64,000 nt of DNA from Schistocephalus solidus (taxonomy: Eukaryota; Platyhelminthes; Cestoda; Diphyllobothriidea; Diphyllobothriidae). Positions 37,001 through 48,000 of the stretch are shown in pieces. Location: positions 105,452 to 169,451 of the forward strand of contig WEDG01005091.1 in assembly GCA_017591395.1 (NCBI GenBank), read 5' to 3'. Every line of letters begins with the position of its first letter. The stretch's first letter is position 1. Position numbers and translations under genes: made by a program. The notes beneath the pieces are model-generated. The model was not told the DNA's origin, searched no databases, and saw nothing but the letters and a program-made list of their open reading frames with translations.

Positions 37001-40000
37001 AACTTGTATTTATTTTGGGTTTTAAAATTTTCTTCTACAATGTTTGACAAATAGATTTAATTTCTTGTCCCCGACGGGGCCTATTCGTTCTTATCAATAT
37101 TTGGCTAGTATTGCTTCTGATTGATCCTTGTTACTGAGTGGTCTGTCTGAGAAATTGGGGGTACAGCTAATCAATTTGTTCATTAGTGGAATGAGAAAGG
37201 CCTAGGACTATGAACCACCCTCTCCCTATTCCGATGGCCTTGTACTAATTTCTAGAAAGCTAAGGGATAATGTTAAGGCTGAAGTTGAAGTTGGGGTTAA
37301 GATTGTGTTTTGGTTAAGGTGTGGGATCTACAGAGTGTTTATACTCAGAGCACTACAATCATCAGGCCCAGGTCCGCTTCGGAGGAGAAGAGGAAAGACA
37401 TCAACAGAAGTTGTGAATTCTGAAGAGGAGCTCGATGCTGTTCTGAGACCCCGAAGAGTGGCAAGATCTGGGTCTACACGCGCGTCTTTCCACAAAGGTA
37501 ATTCGGCAGTGAATGAATACGGGTCACGTCAAAGCCATTCGGTGCTCCCTTGATCTATTACTTGGGTGATAGCAGTTTGTGAGCAGCTGTGATTGGCTGG
37601 TACAAGGGTTGTACGCGTGCATTGTCCGGCAACTTAACAACTATGAGCCCACGATATGTAGCGCGTCATGGGTGCTACAGGCGGAAGAGGTATACGCACT
37701 TAGGGCGCCACAAGATGCAGGGTCCGATTTAGGGTCGAGGTTAAAGTCGGCGTCACGATTAAGGTTAGGGTTAGGATAATAACTCTATACTCTATCCCCT
37801 TCCTCTAATGTTGTGCATGGTTACCTCTAGTACTGGGAGTAGTTTCTAGTCCCATGTCTTACAATTAAATTTGCCCGATCTGGACCTGTTGTGACTCCTG
37901 TACGTACGCCAATTGCAAATGGGTTCCAATTACTTCCGTGAAAGCGAAGTGGCATCTGACGTCTTCATACAGAAGATGCCCTATCTCATGAAATGTCAAC
38001 TGAACTTCTGAACTGCGTTTTCAAACCGCATAAATTACTCAAGTGAGTTTATAATATTTATAAACGTGCAGCCGAATCCCAAGATATTGCAGTCATATCA
38101 TGATGCTGGCTGTTTAAAGAATTGTTTTTTGAAAGCCTACAAAAAGCACCGTCTGTTAAAATAAGCTACTTAAGTAGCATTTATTTTGAGAGAACATTCT
38201 CAAAAATATTGTCCTTATACTCGTTTGGTAGCAAAGAACCTCTCCTTCAAATTTTATCCTTGAAGAAAGGGTATCTTTCGGTTTTAAAAAACTTTTTCAG
38301 TTGCCAAATAATTTTGAACCCTACCGGCCGTTACACTTGAATTCAAGGTGTTCAAACTACGTGCTGTATACATTCTGTCTAGGGAAAATCATGCGCTCTG
38401 AGGAATAGGTTATATAGTTCTCATAAATTTTTGCAATGAATGTGAATCCTGTTGTATACTTCATACGAAACGTTAAGGAATTGGCTGTGAATGAACATTT
38501 CAGTCTTAAACTCTCATAATTAGAAACTTTTTCAAAATCGAAAGATATTCTTTCTTTAAGTATAGAATTTTAAGGAGGCGTAAACCGCTACCATATGAGG
38601 ATAAGAAACAATATTTTTGTGCCAGTTTTCTATGAAATATATTTGGAGCGCTAAGGGCATTGAAAATAAATGAGAAAGTGCATACTACTTAAGTAGCCAT
38701 TTTTAACAGACTATGCTTTTTGCAGGCTATTGGAAAGGAGCTTTTTCAAAAGCCGACATCCTGAAGTGACTGAGATATCTTGGGATTAGGCTTAACGATA
38801 ATTAAGCGTTAAACCCACTCAAGTAATTTGTTCGAATCGAAAATACATTTCAGAATTACGGTCGACATTTCATGAGCAAGGGAATCTACTGTATAGGCAA
38901 AAAACTGCTTTGCCCTTCGGCGTCATTAGAGGACGATCTTCTTGTTTGTTTAACCTTCAAAATCGCGTTGGCCTACGGCTACGATCGGACTGAACTCTGC
39001 TCACTGCCTGCCTTGATGCTTCGCTTAGATCAATAATCATAAACTACGCTATTCCAGCCTTTGCTTGAAGAATGGTATTAGTCAGAAAGTCGATCATCTA
39101 GTCATTTTTCAGTAAGGTTAGAAGGTATGCCTGCGAGTGCTAAAGACTCTCAGTAAAACAGAAAGAAAATTGAGCACCAGTTGTGAGCTCGCCTGAGACA
39201 TTGTCAGTTGTTGCTTCGCTTGCGCCTACTCCAGCGGTTTAGTCTGGTTTATATTGCATATCTCGCTGACAGTAAAGGAGCTTAATTATCAAACCTTGAA
39301 CTGAACAATTATTTTAAATCGTCGTGCACATTGAGCGTGCAGTTGTAGACGTAAATTGCAACTACTGTGTTAATAGCTTCCTTCGAGCATTTGTGGGCGA
39401 TACAGAAAAAAATGTATTGTGCGCAATTCGTAAAGCTATACTTGCCGTTTGGTGTGGTTTATTGACGAAATTGTGGGTGCCAGAGTTGGTGTAAATCGCC
39501 GTATGCGAAGCAGTGAAAAGGATGCGATACTGGTCCCTGAACAATATGGATGCTGGACTGACATACAAGGTAGGAGGTGCGTTCGGGTAGGGAGGGAAGT
39601 CGTGGCCCGCGGATAGACCACACACTTGAAACATACGGAGCGAATTCCTCCTATATGCTGATCTTTACCACTGCGCGTGCTTGAGACCACAGTCTGAGTC
39701 CTAACCCATACTCTCGATACTGCTACAACCGTGCAAGGATAAATAGATAGCAGAGTTCCACTTCTCCCTCAGTCCTTTTAGTGAAACTTCCAGTCCTTAA
39801 ATCAGTAGCTCAGCGCAGAGGTCGCTTTATTTGGGCACACCACTTTCCCCGCCAATGTGGATTCTGCCTTATGACCTTTTGGTGGTTTACCGAGTTGCCA
39901 CATCAGTGGGCATTTAAGTCAAGTGGTTGCATCCCCTCATGATACTTGACTATTTATCTGCAGGGCGTTAAGCGCTTCGTTCATAGTAAACCCAGCTAAA

Positions 40001-43000
40001 GGAGGGATATTGCAGTACCAGCCACCTCTTCTATCCACACCCCCTTAAGAGGCACAATTTCGACTAACAGACAGGTTTCAGAAGTCGGAACCCTCCTGGT
40101 ATAGGCCAAATTTATTTTAAGCGGTGATGTGATCCTGGATCTTCAAATTTTCCTTTAGAGAACCTAAGGAATGAAGGTAATTATCGCTATTTTTTGTATA
40201 GTTCGGCTAGTTTATCGTTTAGATTTATATCTCCGAGGTTCAGGCATTATTGATGAGGCATAATTTGCAAATATATATCCATAGTTGGCCAAAAGAGGTC
40301 TAGTTACTTTTGTGAATAGTCGAAAGCGGATGCCGTATGAAAATTAAAAATCGTTGCGTAGCACACCGCATTATTCACTCGAGATAGCCTTAGACCGGAA
40401 CTGCAGAGCAAAGTAGGTCTTTCAGAACCCACGTTAGGCAACCCGTAATATCATCAAATTTAGTCGGAGACGCATCAGTGGACAATTTCAATGAGGTCTT
40501 TTTGCTCATTCCCATAGAATTATAGACTATGGAGCATCACAAGACTATCTTAGAATTCAAATCGCTTTTTTACATTAAAAAACGCTTACATGAGCTCAGC
40601 AGACGAGTATACACCTTCGTTTTTCCTCAATACGCAGATATCGTTCCAGCCCCTTTCAAAGCATCTGCTTTGACACACTTGAGATGGGGATGCACGAGAC
40701 CTTCACAGAACTCCTCAAATTGACCAACCTACAGGAGCAGCGTCGACTAGCTGCCGGACCGGAGAGCGATGAATGGACGGCGCCGCAGCTGCGGGATCAG
40801 GTTCAGAAACTGCAGCTTATCCGGGACTGTTTGGTCGAAGTGGAGATTGCGCGCCTCTCAGCAGACTATGATGCCGTTTTCCGCGGCTATCTACACCTCA
40901 TCCGCGAACTGAGCAGAAAGACTGGCGCGAACAACGAAGAAGAAGAGGAGGAAGAAGCGGGCAAGTGGCTGGTAGAGTACTTTCTGGAAAAGTGTCTTCA
41001 ATCATCACGCGAGGTCACGCTCTTCTTGGAGACAATGGTTACAAAGGAGGGGCAAGTGGAGAGCGATGAAGCACAAGAAAGGCTAGATTTAGCCAAACAA
41101 CGGGCTGCAGAGGCCCTCTTCCATGTAGCAAACTTCGCCTTTAACGATGGTGCGTACTTCTTCTGTAGGCAGTCTTTATAGCTGATGTGACCAACATTGC
41201 TTTGTCAATTCAGCCTCTTCTTTTGCTAGTAGTCATGATTTTTTTGGTTTTTTCCGGAGCACTTGATGCGCTCAGCAACTAATATGCTAAAAATGGGACG
41301 AGTGAGTTCCATTAGCGATCGATGAGCATTCATCAACGAATGTCAAGATGCCCGATCTCAACCGGTAAGACAGCGAGTCCGTGACTCAGTGGTTAGGACG
41401 TTGGACTTCTGATCAACATGTCGCGATTTCGAACCTAGGGTGGTGCATCACCTGGGGCTGGTTGTGATCGGCTGATGACGACTAATGAGCCAGAAATGAC
41501 CAATCCAGTCGCACTTGGCTTTGACAGTAAAATTCATCTGCTTATAATACTAACCGCTGTGCAGCTGCTGGCGGGGGGCAGACCGGGACGAGTGAGTTCC
41601 GTTAGCAATCGATGAGCGTTGATCAACGAAAGCAAAAAATGTTTTTTGAATAGGCAGTCCCAGGTAGCCGGTCTCACTCTCTAAACTTAATCAAAGTCGA
41701 TTGGCTAATATAAAAGGTCATTATAATCTAATCGGAAAATATATAAGTATTTATCTTATGATCCTGAGCGATCGTCTATAGATCTCACAGTTTTAACTGC
41801 TAAAGTTGTAGCCATTCGAGTTAGGTCTTGAGCTCTGGTTTCAAAGCTACACTACAGGGCTGAAGGTCACCTGGCCACTGGCGATGCAACCTACAACCAG
41901 AGCGTTAGACCATATGCGCAATTATACACTTGTGCAAACTTAAGCTGTGTTAAATATTTATAGGCATGGCGTGTATTTTAGGGCCCATGGAGTTGGAGTT
42001 TGTGCCAGACCCCTCAGGCCTGGCGGTGCCGGAAATTGAAATTGTAACCTCTTTCGTCTTACTTTGGTAATAGTCTTTACTCGTTCTCATCCTCGTTCGT
42101 TTCCACCCAACCGTTACCCCTTTAAGGACGTGCTGCCAAGCGACCGTTAAAATCACACTGGTTTATACTGTTAGCATGAAAGCTGCCGACCGTTGTCAGC
42201 GATTTTCCATGCTTCTTGTCCTTATAAGTTACACGGAGGCCGATTCATAATAAGCGTTCTGTTTGTTAAAAATGTTTTTTCCAAAATTCGAGATTTTTTG
42301 TTAATTGGACTGTATACACACGATTTACCAAGTTTGGTGTTTTACACGCATTGATGTTGACATTCATGGGGCAGTCTATCCTAAGGAAAACAATAGTCCT
42401 GTAGCTCATAGTAGAACGCCCGTACGTTGTGTACCTGTAACTAAGAAGAGACGAATTTGGGTGGCTCCTAGGTGACCAGCCTGTCTGTGTGCGTTATTTC
42501 GATTCAGCCAAGTTATTTTCAAAAAAAGAAGAAAAAAGGTCATTTCATTTTGGCTCTTGAATAGCGGTGAGAAGTCGCCCGTCTGATTCGGCTTCTGTAT
42601 TTTACTGTTTCCTACGAGTAAAAATTTAAGAGAATTCCTGAAATGGAGACTTCTGGTATTAAATGATATCCTGGATGGATCGATTTAAAAGCAGAGAATG
42701 AGGGCTCACCCGCTCTCATTGGAAAGTAGGCACTTGTTAAGTACACTATTTATTTAAGCACTCTGTGAAATTTGACAAAGTAAAAAGTCAAATTATCGTC
42801 CAGAAGACAAAAAATAATCGGATTTTTTAACCTTTGAGGTAAGTTCGTCGGGTATTTATTTTGTATTTTTTTGTTCTGACGCACGAAAAGAAGGAGGGCC
42901 AGAAAGTGCTTCGTTCAGTAGAGGCTTTCAACTTCACGGGGGTTAGGACGACATGCTACGGTTAGGAACTGACCTGTATGTCTTACTCCCCCTTTCCCAC

Positions 43001-44991
43001 CCTCCTTGCGTACCAATGGCAAGCGTGAAGCCTCAGGGAATGGATATCGACAAACGAAGAAGAGCGGACTTGCTGTTTCTGGACTGCCTGCCGTCGTTGG
43101 TCTGCCATGCTCAGTCTCAGACCGAGATAAAGAGGGGGTTCGAATGCGGAATCTTCGAGAGTTGATCCTTAAGTCCGAGGTCGTGCGCTCGCCGCCTGGT
43201 CGGCTCCAACTGAAAGTCAAACCGCTGGCCATAATGCCTGGGAACAGTCAAATTTGGAATTTGAAATGACTTACATAACCAAAGAGTCGTGCTTTGTTTT
43301 GTCGAAACTGTCCAGTGGGCACTTTCAGTTGTGCAAAACGTTTGAGCGGCGTAGTTGATTTTCGTCTTTTGTATTGGAAACCAAAAGCTAGGCGTTCCGA
43401 TTTCTGCTAATATTTATCAGCATATCCTACTAAAAACTATTTTACCAACAATTATAGGAAATAACAGCATGAACCAATAGAGTTTTGAGCAGATACTTGG
43501 CACATTATTTCATTCTAAGAGGTCAATAGGGTGGAATAGACCATGAGTTGGGGCCGGACGTTGGGCGCATTGACTAGCAGCTGCACTAGATGACAGAGGC
43601 TGGAATTGTGGGGAATGATAAAATGATCACGTATCTCACACACAGTCGAAGTACTAAAGCAGGTTTCAAAATATCCGGACCCATCCTTTTAATATATAGT
43701 TCCTGCTTATTAGATTTTCCAATAATTGGTGAAGTTAATTTTTATTGTCAGGCAAGTATGAAGAAGCCATTGAAATGTATCGCCAGTTGTACACAAGTAC
43801 ACAAGGTACTATCTGGATCACACCGACCGATCGACCTAAAGAGGACACGCCAAACCAAGATCGGATACAGGAACTGTTGAGACAGCTGGGGCAGTTAAAT
43901 GCCTCCGTATCGTCTGAAAACTCACCTTATCTTCATATTACTGCGGCAGAGAAACTCTCAGCGTCCCTGTTATGTCTGGCGGAGTATATTGAGCCGAACA
44001 TGGATGAGAAAACCTGCGATTATAAGCTGAGTCTCCTCACGGAAGCCTGCGCTCTAGCGAAAGAAGGTGAAGATTCCTTTTAAAACTTCAGCATTTTCTT
44101 GCATAAAATAGCCGTTTTTGAGGGTGTGTACACCAGACCTGAATAAATTACTGACCAGGTATATTCCGTGTAAAGATAGTGGTGGGCAGCAAATAACCTC
44201 AGTGAGTTTCTGGCACATCAATATGTACTCGTTAATAATAACCACGCGATAATATCAATATACTTATTTACGAATAATTTATTTATAGAAATAGCTGCAT
44301 TATCAGTTAAATGTGCAACGCTTGTGAATGATCGTGAAAACTAGTTTAGGCACAGTTATACTACAAAAAAACTAACGAATCCGCACGGGCCTCTTTGCTG
44401 CCTTACTCTTTCTCATTTACCGTGAAACTTTGGTATCCCTTTAGGCTCACGAATCCGTTCCGATCTCTTGTAGTGTAGTTAGTTCCCAGGATTGTAAGCT
44501 TCTCTCCTACAGTTCCTCTTTTATTGCCTGCCCCTTATCCACTTCTATATAACAGTCCTATCCGAAAGTTTCTACGATTTTCCCAGATTTAGGCTGGGAA
44601 ACTTAAGTGACTTGTATATTGCCTCCTGAGTTGACACAAGAGTACTCCGTTTTGCCGACAGAAAATCGTTTGAGCGAAGTAACTGCTGTTGTGCGGAAGA
44701 TCTGAAGGAAACTTTTGCAATTTTTTTCATATGCATGTTTGTTTGCTTAGGGTTTATTTTGGATGCCGAAGGCGCTTCCTATACTAGAGTTGATCTAGTT
44801 TACTGTGGTTTCCTTCTTCCCTGTAGGTAATTCAAATATTCTCGTTACGCGTTTGTATACGCAGCGTATTTACCCACATATGACCTCAGTACGGCAACGA
44901 ACACCGCCTTGCTTCAAAGCATAGACGTGCACGCCCAGCCGAAATTTATCAATTTCAATAATAGTCATAGTAACAATAAGTAAGTAAGTAA

Positions 44992-45059
<68 letters not shown>

Positions 45060-48000
45060 GCATAGACGTGCACGCCCAGCAGAAATTTATCAATATAGCA
45101 GCTATCGGATGCTGGGCAACATCATCTCAAAAGTTCTAGGAGATTTGGGGACAAGGACAAATTTTTCAGTACTGCAAGAACCATATCAGCCACGTATACA
45201 AGCGCAAGGGAAACCAGCAACTCTGTGACAACCACGAACGTATTTTCCCCTTAACATCGCAGGTAGCATTGTCACCTGACTATTATCCAATCACCGCAGC
45301 CTTCAGCAAGGAGTTTTGCTCTGAAGGTCAATAATGAGCTCAAAGCAACTACTAAACCCTTGACATGCTCTGGATGCCCGTCAACTACGAGGCAATCTAG
45401 GACATACAGACCAGATTTGACAAAGGCCTTCGAGACAGGCAAACGCGATGTACACTGTACAACTATATTGAAGTTCAGACGTCCGCAGCGTTCTACCCAG
45501 AGGGTGTGACATCTTCACGACGAAATGGTGGCTCACGTCACGGAAAATGTGGCAGTATGGGAAACATTAGCAGGGAAAAAGTGGGACGAAACAAGGTTGG
45601 GTAACCGCTTGAACTCCCTTTAATCTCATGCCCGATTGCCCTGTTGATGGATGCCTACCGAGAGGAGTGGTCAGGATTCCACATCTTTGTTCAACTGTTC
45701 AACATCCGACACATACAGGCATCCATGCGAGTCTTCACATCCAATGGCCCTGGAACTCTCTTGGAGGGTTCGACCATCGATTTCGACGAGGTCCACCGTT
45801 TGCTCCGTATCAGGCGGTGCAGGGACGGTGACTTGCGCGTGCATTAGTTTTAAGTGATAGTAGCCTTGCGCTGCAGCTACCACACTCTCTCCTCCTCCCC
45901 CACCTGAGCCCGGTGTCAAGACAGAGTCAAGAAGACTGGAGATAGGAGAGGGTGCAGGTGGCTGGCGCGATCGGAGCCGCCCCTGGGCGTGCCACCACAC
46001 CTGGCTCGGATCCCACGGAGTGGGAGTGCCATAAAGGCCACATTGAGAAGGAGTCATTGCAACCTGACTCTCAATCCGCCAGTCAGCCACTCCACCCAAA
46101 ACACACATTGGACTGACCACGCGGTCCGAGTTATCCCGTTAGTTGGCAACCTTCCAAGCCACGGCTTTTAGCGCACCGTGATAGTTTCAAGCACGTCAGA
46201 TTATTTATAGTGAGGAACATGCTCTGAGCTGTCAACCTCACTCTCTCCCCTACTCCCACAGTCAAACCACTGTCCGAGCCGGTCTGTTGTCTGATACGGA
46301 AGTGGGCGCAGCTGCTTGGTGACCGCGTCTACGTGTACTAAGTACACGACCTGGCCCGCCAAACACGAGCACCAGGATTTCACACAACAGGGGGTTGAAT
46401 GGCTTACATCTCACATGTGTGAGATAGCCAGAGGTCACGTTAAGAAGGAGCCATCGCAGCCTGACTCTCAGACCACCAGTCAGCCACTCCACACAACACA
46501 CATTTGGACTAACTGTGAGGTCTGAGTGTAGTTGTCAGTAGGCAACCTTCCAACCGCGGCGCTTAACGTTGCCGCAATCTCTTCTCCTCCCCCACCTGAG
46601 CCCGGTATCTCTCACACACACACGCACTCAACACCACAATGCAAACGGGCATGCGGTGCAGCATAGATCTTTGCCCTTTGGCTGCACAAAGGTTGGACTG
46701 ATTACAGGGCCTAGAGTTTGTACTCAGAGGCCAAAATTCGCGTTTAAGGAGAGGATAGAAGGCGCCTGGTAGAGGAATTTATGGTGGATAGAACTCCGAT
46801 TTACTGTTTTAGGCCGCAGTGGTCACAGCTGTGTTGACTGCGTCCCATTATACCTGTGAGAAGAGAGAGAGAGAGAGAGAGAGAGATGTGATGCAGTGTT
46901 GACAGCTGCTTTTGTAGGTTTGTGGAACAAGTTCATATGTTGTTTATTTGTTGTGTTTTGCATTACCTGAGGGGTGTCATGCCTCTTGGATCTTGATGTA
47001 TCGACCGAGTGGCGCTTGGGCAACCGCGACTATCTGGATGCAGGTGTTTGGCTGAGTGGAAGCCGGTCAACTGGCTACAGGTCAGCGCGTTCAGAAGTCC
47101 TCACAGCAAATGAGGATGATCTTGAGGCACTGGGCCTTGAACAAGGAGGCCGAACATAACCATTTTGGCTGACGGCCACATGTCCATTAACACGGAGCAG
47201 ATAGTAGTGGTATCTGGTGAGCAGGACACGCACAGAATCATCGTGAAGGGAGATCGCCTAGCATTTGTGCACAGATTCACCCGTCTGGGCCAGTACGACC
47301 CCAAACAAAATAAAGGTTTACGACGGAATTCCAGATTGAAGCTGCAAAACCAACCAGACCTTCGGTCGACTGCAGCATTCAGTTTGGGTTTGCCACGACC
47401 TTCGCCTGATTACGAAACGGAATAGGTATTGATCTGCCACCCTGACAAGCCTCCCGTGCGGTGCGAAGACCTGTACAATGTTTGAGAGTCAAACGATGAA
47501 ACCGAACCACTTTCCCTCCAGTCGTGTTCATAGCTTAGGTGGCAGAACAGGAACCCCAATGCTAAGGTCCTGAAATAACCTAACCTCCTGGGTATCTATG
47601 TTACATTGAGGTATACCAAACTGCATTGTGGCGGGAATGTTTTAAGGATAGGTGACAAGAGACTACTCAGGCGACTTTTCTATGGTGACGCTGTTATATG
47701 TACTCGCAGTCAAGGCTGACAGAATTGTCGTTATTAGAACACAATGAAGGTCTCCCTAAAATAGCTAAAGACCAATCATTCGACTAGGGAGACCTAGCTC
47801 ATACTCGGTAGGCGTGGAGCACTGCTGTGAAGACGGGAACAACGATCTACGAGGTCTGTCAGATATAAGAAGTTAAAGTGAACAGGGCACCACAAAAATC
47901 TCAAACTACCACGGATCAGTGCTACAAACAATCACATCAATAAACATGCTGTGAAGATGAATCCAAAGATGTTCAACCAGTCCGTTGGTAATGCAGGCAA

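Larger units (their letters stand above)
37260..37800. repeat. GTTAAGG/GTTAGGG-rich repeat region
   Basis: G/T-rich purine-biased stretches resembling degenerate GTTAGGG repeats flank this segment (37264-37320 and 37735-37776). A similar stretch occurs at 53280-53350. It is probably one dispersed repeat with degenerate telomere-like edges. Confidence 0.4.

Noticed and set aside
37366..37497. Use of this segment as a TTC29 exon
   Set aside because: Both boundaries are phase 1, while the surrounding TTC29 intron is phase 2, so inclusion would break the frame.
40684..40686. ATG at 40684 as the TTC29 start codon
   Set aside because: Conserved family sequence (SICFDTLE) lies in frame upstream and follows a strong acceptor at 40637, so this Met is internal.
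42915..43269. Three overlapping ORFs on both strands
   Set aside because: GC-rich composition opens several frames at once; more consistent with an interspersed repeat than a coding gene.
44870..45073. Poly-leucine ORF on the minus strand
   Set aside because: It is a translation of the (TAA)n microsatellite, not a gene.
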